From: Oscillospiraceae bacterium
Lineage (GTDB): Bacteria > Bacillota > Clostridia > Oscillospirales > CAG-272
Direction: 5' to 3'
Assembly: GCA_009788105.1 (NCBI GenBank)
Contig: WQSD01000022.1
Coordinates: 1 to 10,776 of the forward strand
DNA: 10,776 nt
Shown: positions 1-6,950 of the stretch, piece after piece
Numbering within the stretch: position 1 is the first letter of the stretch
Layout of the letters: every line of letters starts with the position of its first letter
Translations under genes and position numbers: made by a program
The notes under the pieces: generated by a model
Seen by the model: the letters and a program-made list of their open reading frames with translations, nothing else
The model's database searches: none
What the model was told of the DNA's origin: nothing

Positions 1-12
1 AAAACCGTTGCT

Positions 13-32
13 ACGCAACGAAGTGCGTTTTT
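13..32 (+). terminator. Weak intrinsic-terminator-like hairpin upstream of ppa
   Basis: ACGCA (13-17) can pair with TGCGT (24-28) across a 6-nt loop, followed by TTTT. The stem is only 5 bp. It competes with an overlapping hairpin CGTTGC/GCAACG further 5'. It could end a gene lying left of the window. A second small stem, AAGCGG (56-61) with CCGCTT (69-74), has no T-tract. No ORF is supported in 1-150. Confidence 0.22.
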
Positions 33-153
33 GAAAAACCAAAAAAATTCGCTCCAAGCGGAAAATCACCGCTTATCCGCCGAGATATTCAACACACTCT
101 TTATCTATTTTAACATTTCATTGTGAATAAAATGTTATCTCTTGTAATTTTTG

Positions 154-182
154 TTGCATTATTTTTTGAAGTGTGGTAGAAT
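154..182 (+). promoter_or_regulatory. Sigma-A-type promoter for ppa
   Basis: TTGCAT (154-159) as the -35 box, a 17-bp spacer, and TAGAAT (177-182) as the -10 box. Transcription should start near 189, giving a leader of about 28 nt with AAAGGAG before the ppa ATG. The same TTGCAT -35 with 17-bp spacing occurs at the recG promoter in this window. The -10 differs from consensus at one position; the -35 keeps only the TTG. Confidence 0.5.
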
Positions 183-216
183 AGACTTGACACCCCCACC
201 AAAGGAGCAAAAAAAC

Positions 217-756
217 ATGAACCCATGGCATGATATACCCATCTCAAGGGTAACAGCAGACAAATTCGTTGCAGTTATCGAAATTGAGAAAAACAGCAAA
301 ATGAAGTACGAGTTGGACAAAGAGTCCGGTATGCTTATCCTTGACCGTGTGCTGTACACCTCCACCCACTACCCTGCCAGTTATGGCTTTATTCCACGCA
401 CCTATGCAGAGGACGATGACCCGTTAGATGTGCTGGTGCTGTGCAACGAGCCAATTCGCCCGCTGTCATTGGTGGAAGTGTACCCAATCGGTGCAATTGA
501 CATGATTGACGACGGCAGTGTGGACACCAAAATCATTGCTATCCCCTGCCGTGACCCGAATTACAACAGCTTCCGTGAAGTCACCAGCCTGCCTGCCCAC
601 CTATTTGATGAAATGCAACATTTTTTCAAGGTGTACAAAGAACTTGAGGGCAAAAACACCGCCGAAATTAAGCTCTTCGGACGGGAAGAAGCACAGGAAT
701 ATATCCGCACAGCGATGATTCGGTATGAGGGGAAGTTTGGGGAGGTTGCACCATGA
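217..756 (+). CDS. ppa: Inorganic pyrophosphatase (family I, soluble)
   Basis: Hydrolyses pyrophosphate to two phosphates in the cytoplasm, pulling forward reactions such as aminoacylation and nucleotide polymerisation; needs Mg2+. The 179-residue length fits bacterial family I enzymes. The metal-binding family signature DDDPLDV lies at residues 66-72. Other expected parts are present: KYELDK (30-35), the HYPASYGFIP segment (51-60), and the acidic DDGSVDTK stretch near 98-105 that supplies another metal-binding Asp. I chose ATG 217 because AAAGGAG (201-207) sits 9 nt upstream. An in-frame ATG at 151 would overlap the -35 box and add 22 residues outside the family. The last 4 nt overlap the next gene (ATGA), suggesting translational coupling to a lipoprotein. 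Confidence 0.95.
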   Translation: MNPWHDIPISRVTADKFVAVIEIEKNSKMKYELDKESGMLILDRVLYTSTHYPASYGFIPRTYAEDDDPLDVLVLCNEPIRPLSLVEVYPIGAIDMIDDGSVDTKIIAIPCRDPNYNSFREVTSLPAHLFDEMQHFFKVYKELEGKNTAEIKLFGREEAQEYIRTAMIRYEGKFGEVAP

Positions 757-1202
757 AAAAACTACTAACCCTAATTATTGTTTTAGCAATGTTACCGTTC
801 ATGTTGGTGGCTTGCGGGGATGATAGTGATTCAACATATGGAATACAATGCGCTGCATGTGGTGTTGTATGGAGCAACCCGACTATTCCTTACTCTGACT
901 GTCTAAGCGGCGTTTGTGCAGACATTTATCTCATTACAGCTTTTCTTTGCGAAAGTTTAACGCAATACGAAGAACAACAAATTAGACTTGCTATTCAGCA
1001 ACTTGATAATGTTGTTGGAAGCCCAATTTTCACTTGCAAAAACAGCCAAACATCTTCTCTTCTTGGCATATACCAAAGCTCGTTTGCTATTACCTATTAT
1101 GATAGGAGTACAGTACCTGCACTAATTGAACAACTCCACAAAATCACAGGTATTGTTTCCATAAATCATTTTTACGAAACACAGTCTTATTTCTACGGAT
1201 AA
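753..1202 (+). CDS. Small Cys-rich lipoprotein of unknown function
   Basis: 149 residues. A Lys-Lys start, a hydrophobic stretch and a lipobox LVAC (residues 18-21) followed by acidic residues predict a signal-peptidase II lipoprotein anchored on the outer face of the membrane. The mature part is unusually Cys-rich: CAAC at 33-36, then C50 and C55, and further Cys residues later. This could mean disulphides or metal binding, but I recognise no family. The start overlaps the ppa stop by 4 nt, with GGGGAGG just upstream, so it is probably translated from the ppa mRNA. Its signal peptide is closely similar to that of the next gene (both MKKL, both ending in AC at 20-21), but the mature domains do not obviously align. 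Base composition is more AT-rich than ppa. Function cannot be assigned. Confidence 0.75.
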   Translation: MKKLLTLIIVLAMLPFMLVACGDDSDSTYGIQCAACGVVWSNPTIPYSDCLSGVCADIYLITAFLCESLTQYEEQQIRLAIQQLDNVVGSPIFTCKNSQTSSLLGIYQSSFAITYYDRSTVPALIEQLHKITGIVSINHFYETQSYFYG

Positions 1203-1227
1203 ACCATTTCACAAAGGGCACCCACTC

Positions 1228-1725
1228 ATGAAAAAACTATTTGTCATAGCTCTTGTTGCTATAATGTTGCCACTTGTATTTTTGGCTTGCGGGGAAGAAG
1301 ATGTTTATGATATAAGATTATTTGACGTACCTGCGTGGAGTGTCACTATGCTAACTCAAGCCGCACATTGGGGTGGCGGATGTCTTATATCAGCTCGAAA
1401 CCACACACAGCGTAACCCGGCACAAGAAGTGATTGAAGCCGATGACATTGCGAATTTTGTATCATTTTTGAACAATGTTCGTTTTACAGAAAACGCAATT
1501 CCTTCTGTCATAGCAAGTCACGATTTTGTCGTTGCTATAGATGATATGTCCATTCATTTTTTGTGGTGCGGAGAAAACCACATTGCAATATTTGATGATA
1601 GTAGATATTCCACAGAAGATGACCCATTTAGAGGGGCAACATCGTGGCATAGAATGTCAGCAGAAGACACAGCACGCTTTAATGAATTATTCTCCACCAT
1701 AAACTGGACTCTTACAAACAGATAG
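1228..1725 (+). CDS. Putative lipoprotein of unknown function
   Basis: 165 residues. The N-terminus is MKKL plus a hydrophobic core, with FLAC at 18-21 giving a somewhat relaxed lipobox, then GEED. This predicts a membrane-anchored extracytoplasmic lipoprotein. The mature region has a Gly-rich turn with a Cys (HWGGGCLIS, about 47-55), an acidic VIEADDIANF segment, and a C-terminal part reading like alternating strands. I do not recognise the family. It lies 25 nt after the preceding lipoprotein gene, with AAAGGG upstream of the ATG. The leader AAAGGGCACCC resembles the AAAGGACACCCC before yicC. The near-identical signal peptides suggest the two lipoprotein genes share an origin at their 5' ends or were exchanged there. 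Confidence 0.72.
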   Translation: MKKLFVIALVAIMLPLVFLACGEEDVYDIRLFDVPAWSVTMLTQAAHWGGGCLISARNHTQRNPAQEVIEADDIANFVSFLNNVRFTENAIPSVIASHDFVVAIDDMSIHFLWCGENHIAIFDDSRYSTEDDPFRGATSWHRMSAEDTARFNELFSTINWTLTNR

Positions 1726-1765
1726 CTTATAAAGGAATCAAGCCCCCCAAAAAGGACACCCCATT

Positions 1766-2659
1766 ATGATAAACAGCATGACAGCATACGGCAGAGCCGC
1801 CGGGATTACCCCGGACGGTAGCCGTGAAATCCTCGTTGAACTTAAAAGCGTGAACAGCCGCTACCTTGACACTAACATCAAGGTCAGTCGCGCCCACGGA
1901 TACCTTGAGGACAAAGTGAAAACCCATCTTGCCGCCTCGGGAATTTCCCGCGGGAAGATGGATATTTACGTTGGTATCAACCAAATCCTTAACCCTGACA
2001 ACGAAGTCACCCTTGACCCTGCCTATGCGGCGGGGTACATTGCCGCCCTGCGGCAGTTGCGGGATACATTTGACCTGCCGGACGACATTTCCACTATGCG
2101 GGTGGCACAAAATCGTGAAGTCTTTACCACTCGCCGCACCGAAGAAGATGCAGAGGCTGTGTGGGCGGCGGTTGCGCCATTCCTTGACGGGGCTATCGCC
2201 GAATTTCGTGATATGCGCCGTCGCGAGGGTCAGGCTATGGGTCTTGACCTACAGGAGAAAAAGACAGAGCTTGCCGCCCTAACCGCAGATATTGCCGCCC
2301 GCGCGGCAGAGTTCACCGCTACATATCGCACAAAATTGGAAACCCGCCTGAATGCAGTGCTGGAGGAGCGTGATATTGTCCTTGATGCGGCACGAATCGT
2401 CAACGAGTGTGCCATCTTCGCCGACAAAACCGCAGTGGATGAAGAGCTTGTTCGCCTTAACTCCCACTTCGCCGCATTTGACGAAATGATGCAGTCCACC
2501 CAGCCTGTCGGACGCAAACTGGACTTTTTACTGCAAGAAATGAACCGAGAAGTGAACACAATCGGCTCGAAATGTCAAGACCCTGACGCCGCCGCGGTTG
2601 TGATTGAGATGAAGCACGTGTTGGAAAAAATGCGGGAACAAATGCAAAATGTGGAGTAG
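1766..2659 (+). CDS. yicC: YicC/YloC family endoribonuclease
   Basis: 297 residues, the usual family length. The N-terminus MINSMTAYGRA is the hallmark of the YicC_N domain (about 1-155), with the expected ELKSVNSRYLD (about 26-36) and RGKMDI (about 62-67). The C-terminal DUF1732 domain (about 210-297) has the conserved GRKLDFLLQEMNREVNTIGSK and an ending in VIEMKHVLEKMREQ. E. coli YicC is an endoribonuclease that promotes decay of specific RNAs such as RyhB; B. subtilis YloC is the Firmicute counterpart. AAAGGA lies 9 nt before the ATG. In many Firmicutes yloC is followed by genes such as gmk and rpoZ. Here the next gene is convergent and unrelated, so that link is lost, and yicC instead closes a ppa-lipoprotein-lipoprotein run. 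Confidence 0.93.
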   Translation: MINSMTAYGRAAGITPDGSREILVELKSVNSRYLDTNIKVSRAHGYLEDKVKTHLAASGISRGKMDIYVGINQILNPDNEVTLDPAYAAGYIAALRQLRDTFDLPDDISTMRVAQNREVFTTRRTEEDAEAVWAAVAPFLDGAIAEFRDMRRREGQAMGLDLQEKKTELAALTADIAARAAEFTATYRTKLETRLNAVLEERDIVLDAARIVNECAIFADKTAVDEELVRLNSHFAAFDEMMQSTQPVGRKLDFLLQEMNREVNTIGSKCQDPDAAAVVIEMKHVLEKMREQMQNVE

Positions 2660-2720
2660 GTGCCTTTTCCTCTTTGTTTGAGTTATACTCGAATGACTTC
2701 AAAATTCTCCAAAGATTTGC

Positions 2721-3173
2721 TTAGATAGTCGGATCGGCGGCGAACCATGTGTACAGTTCTTCCTTTTTGCTTTCGATATACCTCCATGCGATACCAAACG
2801 CTATCTTATCAAGGCTATTTTTATCAACAATCACTTTTATTCCACATTCAAGATACTCAATATCTGTTCCTTTAATATCATCTTCAGTTCCGATACTAAA
2901 CATCAAAGTGCCATTTTCCCAAGTTTTAAGGGATAAGCGCTCGCCGCTGTCTATTCCGCTATCATGAAATTTTACTGTTGAAGCAAACTCAACAGCCAAC
3001 GATAGCGGTGTTTTCATGTCCGAAATGTCGATAATAATCTTATATCTTCCATCAACTTCAAAAATGGGCAATCCGCGACTTCCCATATCAATGTTTTTAA
3101 GTTTTTCAGCCTGATATAAAATGCTTTTGTCGTTTAGTTTTACAAAAATTTCTCCAAAAGGTGTGTGCAACAT
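2721..3173 (-). CDS. Conserved-looking orphan protein, function unknown
   Basis: 150 residues, predicted cytoplasmic: no signal peptide or membrane segment. The N-terminal half is strand-rich with a Leu/Ile-heavy pattern (GEIFVKLND, KIIIDISD). The C-terminal half has acidic segments (GTEDDIKGTDIEYLE) and a C-terminal helix IAWRYIESKKEELYTWF. I do not recognise a family. Small orphan proteins of this style include toxin-immunity proteins, but nothing here proves that. ATG 3173 was chosen because GAGG lies 8 nt upstream; an upstream in-frame ATG (3227) would add 18 residues and run into repeat-derived DNA. The gene converges with yicC across a 61-bp gap with no clear terminator. Its 5' flank is dispersed repeat sequence, so it may be a recent arrival. 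Confidence 0.65.
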   Translation of the reverse strand: MLHTPFGEIFVKLNDKSILYQAEKLKNIDMGSRGLPIFEVDGRYKIIIDISDMKTPLSLAVEFASTVKFHDSGIDSGERLSLKTWENGTLMFSIGTEDDIKGTDIEYLECGIKVIVDKNSLDKIAFGIAWRYIESKKEELYTWFAADPTI

Positions 3174-3194
3174 TAGTTTTTCCTCATTAAGGTT

Positions 3195-3228
3195 GTAACG
3201 AAACAAAAAACAATAGCTTAATTTCAAG
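3195..3228 (+). repeat. Diverged copy of the dispersed repeat found at 10642-10749
   Basis: GTAACGAAACAAA followed, after a variable stretch, by CTTAATTTCAAG aligns with GTATCGAAACAAA ... CTTAATTCAAG in the tandem repeat at the window's right end. As there, it is followed within about 25 nt by CGTCATTGCAAGGCGG. The shared order supports homology; the alignment needs gaps. Confidence 0.4.
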
Positions 3229-3251
3229 TCTTAAACCCAAGCAAACAGCGT

Positions 3252-3292
3252 CGTCATTGCAAGGCGGTATTCTAACCGCCGCGACAATCCAG
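3252..3292 (+). repeat. Dispersed palindromic repeat (CGTCATTGC type), copy 1
   Basis: Begins CGTCATTGCAAGGCGG and ends CCGCCGCGACAATCCAG. GGCGGT (3263-3268) pairs with ACCGCC (3275-3280). A partial second copy, CGTCATTGCAAAGGCGG, lies at 10744-10776. The form resembles short intergenic palindromic repeats seen in many copies in some bacterial genomes; copy number here cannot be judged beyond these two. Confidence 0.55.
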
Positions 3293-3440
3293 TGAAGCGG
3301 TTTTTGTTCTGAAATTGGTGAAGTTTGAACGAATAAACAGCCAACGCACCTACTTGGGAAATACCCGATAGTTGCCCATTTGAGATGGAGCTGTTTCTGT
3401 CGCATAAAGCCATTTTCGTCTATTTACATCTGCTTTTTCG

Positions 3441-3465
3441 TTAGGGGTGCTCCGCACACCCCTAA
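3441..3465. repeat. 9-bp perfect stem-loop
   Basis: TTAGGGGTG (3441-3449) pairs with CACCCCTAA (3457-3465) across a 7-nt loop. Neither strand has a T-tract directly after it, so it is not a standard terminator. Confidence 0.45.
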
Positions 3466-3479
3466 CAACCCCGCGCAAA

Positions 3480-3502
3480 CACCTTTTTTCAGAAAAAAGG
3501 TG
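3480..3502. repeat. 10-bp A/T-rich stem-loop
   Basis: CACCTTTTTT (3480-3489) pairs with AAAAAAGGTG (3493-3502) around a 3-nt loop. On the - strand, GGTG...CACC just before the T6 run gives a weak alternative terminator shape. There is no gene directly upstream on that strand (recG ends at 3759), so any terminator role is uncertain. Confidence 0.35.
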
Positions 3503-3680
3503 CTTGACCACCAAAAAATATGAACAATGCGGGCTTGGCGTGGCACGAAGATGTTGTGACAATGGCATCCGTTGCAAACAAGCCCCCGCAGAGGGTGCTG
3601 TGAGTTAGGCGGCGTTCGGTTCGATGTTGCTTCAGCGAAGATGGAAAATTGGTGCGAGGGGTGGGAGTGTGGCGATTGTA

Positions 3681-3726
3681 CCGAGAGCTTGAATTAGGAC
3701 GACAAGTTCGTTTCGATACAAGTCTA
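3681..3726 (-). repeat. Inverted copy of the 46-nt repeat core
   Basis: Read on the - strand it begins TAGACTTGTATCGAAAC and ends CTAATTCAAGCTCTCGG. It differs from the first tandem copy at 10642 at only about 5 of 46 positions. It lies just downstream of the recG stop. Confidence 0.75.
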
Positions 3727-3758
3727 TTGTTCGAGTTATTCGAGTATAGTATGAATTT

Positions 3759-5807
3759 TTACGATAAAACTGTCTCCTTCGCCGCCTCGACTGCTTGTTC
3801 AAGCAGGGTCACGTCGTCGCACATTCCTGCAAAACGGAGGGTGGCACTGCCGTGTTGCCGTTCCCCAAGCCCCATTCCCCCGGACACAGCGAAAAAGTCC
3901 CCCGGTCCACGCTGGGCAAGGTCTTGCTCGGCGATAGCATAGCCGTCATAATTATTGCACAGCACATTCAGGCGGGCGTGGGCGGGGCTGTCCGCCTGCA
4001 CATCAGACACCAGCACGCAGTAGCTCTTTGCATCTCCCCGTCCAACACGCCCACGAAGCTGGTGCAGTTGGGACAAGCCGAATCGTTCGGCATTTTCCAC
4101 AATCATCAGGGTAGCGTTCGGCACATTCACCCCTACTTCAATGACTGTAGTGGACACCAAAATATCCACCTCCCCTGCGTAAAATCGGCGCATGACTGTA
4201 TCTTTTTCTTCCGACTTCATCTTTCCGTGAACAAACGCCACAGTATAGTCGGGAAAGTGTTGCTGTAGCTCTGCCGCATAGCCAACTGCACTCCGCAGGG
4301 GCAACTGGGGAGGTGCGTGCCCACGAAAGTCCATTGGCACGGTGCTTCCGTCATCTTCGGCAAAATCTTCTTTGTCCTCTACCGAGGGGCAAACCACATA
4401 CACCTGCCGCCCGTCCTCCACCTGCTTTGCCACGAAAGCAAGGAGCCGCTGGCGGTAGTTTTCGTTCACCGCAAAAGTGTCCACCCTCTGCCGCCCAACA
4501 GGCATTTGGTCGATTTGGGAAATATCAAGCGAGCCGTACATAATGTGTGCCATGGTACGCGGGATTGGGGTGGCGGACATATACAACACGTGCGCTCCCT
4601 CAGTTTTTTCGGCTAAAACCGCCTTTTGTCGCACCCCAAATCGGTGCAATTCGTCTGTCACAACAAGTCCAAGATTGGCGAAAACTGTGTCATCTGTCAG
4701 CAGGGCGTGAGTGCCCACAACAACGTCTAACTCGCCCTCACGGCAAGCGTGGCGTACTGCCTCTTTTTGCTTTGGGGTTAATGCACCTGTGAGGAGATGG
4801 GTACGATAGCCCAATTCCTCGAAAAGGGGGGTGAAGTATGCGGCGTGTTGGGTGGCAAGGATTTCGGTAGGTGCCATGATTGCCACTTGATAGCCGGAGC
4901 GGAGGGCAAGATACGCGGCGGCGGCGGCAACCACAGTTTTCCCGCTACCCACGTCCCCTGACAGCAGTCGCATCATAGGGCGGTCGCCGGTCATATCCCC
5001 CGAGATTTCGGCGATTACCCGCTGTTGCGCTTGGGTAAGGGTGAAGCCGATTTTGTCAAAGAGGGGCGCGAGAGAAACGGCAGAGATTTTTTGCACTTTC
5101 TCTGCCGCAGGACGGGCATTGTCCTGTTGCGCCGCAAGGCAAAAGAGGTACAGCTCCTCAAAGATGAACCGCCGTCTTGCTCTGTCAAGGACAGCATAGT
5201 CGCAGGGGGCATGAATATCCCGCAAGGCTTGTGCCAGCGGGAGCAGGTCGTATTTTTCCCGCACTCTTTCGGGAATCGGGTCATGGATGTTCTGAATTTC
5301 AGGGTTTGACAATACTCCGACCAACATTTCGGACAGCATTTTCCCTGTTATCCCTGCGGTAAGCGGATACACCGCCACAAATTCAGGTAGCTGGCGATCC
5401 TCACGGCAGACCTCCCATTGGGGTGAGGTGAGGGTGATGCTTGTTCCCCTATGCTCAACTTTGCCCCAAAAACGATAGGTTTGCCCCACCTTAAACACAT
5501 TGCCAAGGTATTCTTGATTGAAAAAGCTGAGTGTACAGCGGGCGGACTCGTCGAAAGCAGTGACTTTTGTCAGGGTCATCCGCCCACGAAGCCTGGCGGT
5601 GTGGGGATGTGTGCCAATGGTGAGCATAGTAGAGCAAATCTGCCCATGCTCCGCCGAAGCAATAGGCGTCACATTGCCCCTGTGCTGGTATGCACGAGGG
5701 AAATGACGAAGTAGGTCGCCGGTGGTTTCGATACCAAGGCGGGCAAGTGCCTCGGCACGAACTTTGCCGACGCCGGGGAGGGATGTGATTGGTTTTTGTG
5801 TTTCCAT
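3759..5807 (-). CDS. recG: ATP-dependent DNA helicase RecG
   Basis: 682 residues, normal length. RecG is a branch-migrating superfamily 2 helicase that remodels stalled replication forks and recombination intermediates. Visible parts: an N-terminal wedge/OB region (about 1-200) with PGVGKVRAEALARLGI at 11-26; Walker A GDVGSGKT (284-291); motif Ia APTEILATQH (312-321); motif II DELH (385-388) in DELHRFGVRQ; motif III SATPIPRT (411-418); motif V TTVIEVGVNVPNA (553-565); motif VI QLRGRVGRG (583-591); and RGPGDFF (633-639). Two oddities: motif II is DELH where RecG is almost always DEQH, and there is an acidic/Pro-rich insert of roughly 20 residues near 481-503 plus a few extra residues after RGPGDFF. 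The ATG at 5807 has no Shine-Dalgarno site and lies 7 nt after a TATAAT box, pointing to a leaderless mRNA. Confidence 0.96.
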   Translation of the reverse strand: METQKPITSLPGVGKVRAEALARLGIETTGDLLRHFPRAYQHRGNVTPIASAEHGQICSTMLTIGTHPHTARLRGRMTLTKVTAFDESARCTLSFFNQEYLGNVFKVGQTYRFWGKVEHRGTSITLTSPQWEVCREDRQLPEFVAVYPLTAGITGKMLSEMLVGVLSNPEIQNIHDPIPERVREKYDLLPLAQALRDIHAPCDYAVLDRARRRFIFEELYLFCLAAQQDNARPAAEKVQKISAVSLAPLFDKIGFTLTQAQQRVIAEISGDMTGDRPMMRLLSGDVGSGKTVVAAAAAYLALRSGYQVAIMAPTEILATQHAAYFTPLFEELGYRTHLLTGALTPKQKEAVRHACREGELDVVVGTHALLTDDTVFANLGLVVTDELHRFGVRQKAVLAEKTEGAHVLYMSATPIPRTMAHIMYGSLDISQIDQMPVGRQRVDTFAVNENYRQRLLAFVAKQVEDGRQVYVVCPSVEDKEDFAEDDGSTVPMDFRGHAPPQLPLRSAVGYAAELQQHFPDYTVAFVHGKMKSEEKDTVMRRFYAGEVDILVSTTVIEVGVNVPNATLMIVENAERFGLSQLHQLRGRVGRGDAKSYCVLVSDVQADSPAHARLNVLCNNYDGYAIAEQDLAQRGPGDFFAVSGGMGLGERQHGSATLRFAGMCDDVTLLEQAVEAAKETVLS

Positions 5808-5813
5808 AATGCT

Positions 5814-5842
5814 ATTATATCAAATAAATCCTTGGAATGCAA
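5814..5842 (-). promoter_or_regulatory. recG promoter placed for leaderless transcription
   Basis: On the - strand: TTGCAT (5842-5837), a 17-bp spacer, TATAAT (5819-5814), then six bases and the recG ATG at 5807. A start site about 7 nt past the -10 box falls on the A of the ATG. No Shine-Dalgarno site is correctly placed; AAGGA lies more than 20 nt upstream, inside the spacer. The -35 matches consensus only at TTG. Confidence 0.6.
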
Positions 5843-5888
5843 GAAAAAATTGTTTGTGTCCTAACCCAAAGCCGTTGGAGAAATAGTA

Positions 5889-5920
5889 AACAAAAAACAG
5901 CCCGCGGGCTGTTTTTTGTT
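5889..5920. terminator. Perfect 32-nt palindromic bidirectional terminator
   Basis: The 32 nt are their own reverse complement: a GC core CAGCCCGCGGGCTG (5898-5911) flanked by A6 on the left and T6 on the right. It forms an intrinsic terminator on either strand. On the - strand it lies 20 nt past the stop codon at 5941, ending the exported-protein operon ahead of the recG promoter. Confidence 0.88.
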
Positions 5921-5940
5921 ATGGTGTGTGTTATTCTTTT

Positions 5941-6876
5941 TTAATCCTCAATCAATCGCACAATATTCACCCCGGTGTCTTGCAGATTTCGCAAGTCATA
6001 GCCTACCATGCGAACAGTTACACCCAGTAAATTCTCGCCATTTCTTTGCACAAAGTTATGTCGTTCTTGAAAGCATATTGTATCAGCATTATACCACAAA
6101 TCGGTAGCAAGAAACCTATTTACAGCTTCGTTGCACGGCTGACTGAAAAATCCATTTAAGAAATTCAAAGTGGTTCTAAATCCATCCATGGCATCTGATA
6201 AATTGTTCGAGTCTTGGCATGGACGCAGTAGCATACCTGTTTCGTTCCTAAAACCCTGGCCTCCTCGAAAGCCCATGACAATGTCATCAGGGTTATCGCT
6301 GGTTTGCACTGCAAGCCAGTGAATGTTTGGTGAAAGCCATATAGTTCCTGATAAACGAGGGTGGTCATAAACCGAAAAAAGCTGTGGATGTAATTCGTTC
6401 GCAAGATAAAAAGGCAAAATTTCATCAAATGCTAACCACGCAATATACATTCTATTGTCGTCGATTTCTGTCCAATAATCGTGGACAACAGACTGCGACA
6501 TAAATGCACTTTGTGGCATGGTCAAGCCACCAATATTTCCGCTGTCGTTAAAATCCACAAGGCTCGCTCTACCAAAGCGAAAATTTATTGTTCCATCTAT
6601 GTAGGTGCTTTCTGTACGATGTCGGCTGTGGTGGGTTCGCACTTCAAAAGTTAATCTTTGGGTAATAAGCGAGGTGCGATGTTGGTTTATGTGTGAAAAA
6701 GTAACTTCGGGAGCTATCGTATTGTTTAGTAACACAAAAATACCTTGAGTGTTGTTAAAATCATCAACTGGATTGAAAAAGGACGAAACAATTATATATG
6801 ATAACAAAACGAATACACCCAAAACAGCAATTGCCGTAATAATGGTTGTTCGCCTAACTTTTTTTGCTACTGTCAT
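5941..6876 (-). CDS. Membrane-anchored protein resembling sigma-factor regulators
   Basis: 311 residues. The N-terminus MTVAKKVRRT followed by a hydrophobic segment (about 11-31) and a large C-terminal domain predict a type II membrane protein with its bulk outside. The basic KKVRR plus single helix resembles the Sigma_reg_N region of Firmicute anti-sigma-type proteins. The C-terminal pattern (YIAWLAFDEILPF at 144-156, IHWLAVQTSD at 185-194, MGFRGGQGF at 201-209, closing NLLGVTVRMVGYDLRNL at 282-298) resembles Sigma_reg_C. This is from memory of the families and is unproven. Start at 6876 chosen for AAGGAG about 11 nt upstream; in-frame upstream starts would run through the 32-nt palindrome. 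Second gene of the pair with 6951-8027. No sigma-factor gene lies beside it, unlike the usual arrangement. Confidence 0.6.
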   Translation of the reverse strand: MTVAKKVRRTTIITAIAVLGVFVLLSYIIVSSFFNPVDDFNNTQGIFVLLNNTIAPEVTFSHINQHRTSLITQRLTFEVRTHHSRHRTESTYIDGTINFRFGRASLVDFNDSGNIGGLTMPQSAFMSQSVVHDYWTEIDDNRMYIAWLAFDEILPFYLANELHPQLFSVYDHPRLSGTIWLSPNIHWLAVQTSDNPDDIVMGFRGGQGFRNETGMLLRPCQDSNNLSDAMDGFRTTLNFLNGFFSQPCNEAVNRFLATDLWYNADTICFQERHNFVQRNGENLLGVTVRMVGYDLRNLQDTGVNIVRLIED

Positions 6877-6908
6877 AAAGTGTTTTTCTCCTTGGAGTTT
6901 GTAATGAA

Positions 6909-6940
6909 TGTCGTAGGCAGACATATGTCTGCCTACGACA
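6909..6940. repeat. Perfect 32-nt intercistronic palindrome
   Basis: TGTCGTAGGCAGACAT (6909-6924) is followed at once by its exact reverse complement (6925-6940). It lies in the 74-nt gap between the two exported-protein genes. No T-tract follows on either strand, so it is not a standard terminator. Likely roles are mRNA 3'-end stabilisation or processing giving unequal expression of the two genes, or a copy of a dispersed palindromic element. Confidence 0.85.
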
Positions 6941-6950
6941 AGATTAAAAA

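Larger units (their letters stand above)
3174..3758. other. 585-bp non-coding block with repeats and hairpins
   Basis: No convincing gene. Short ORFs here (for example 3350-3577 on the - strand) lack good start context. The block holds a diverged repeat copy (3195-3228), a palindromic repeat (3252-3292), a 9-bp hairpin (3441-3465), a 10-bp A/T hairpin (3480-3502), and an inverted copy of the 46-nt repeat core (3681-3726). Repeat-family copies in opposite orientation lie near both ends, so it may be the remnant of a non-autonomous mobile element. Confidence 0.5.

Noticed and set aside
3350..3577. 75-residue - strand ORF in the recG-side intergenic block
   Set aside because: It runs across repeat DNA and two stem-loops, has no clear ribosome site, and its composition looks like translated structured DNA. 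It may be a spurious ORF carried in a repeat.
2684..3747. Inverted 11-mer ATTCGAGTATA near 2684-2694 and 3737-3747
   Set aside because: An 11-bp match over about 1 kb is only mildly unlikely by chance, and the flanks do not extend it. It is not enough to define element ends.
3795..4268. 157-residue + strand ORF
   Set aside because: It is antisense to recG, whose helicase motifs V and VI are encoded on the other strand here.
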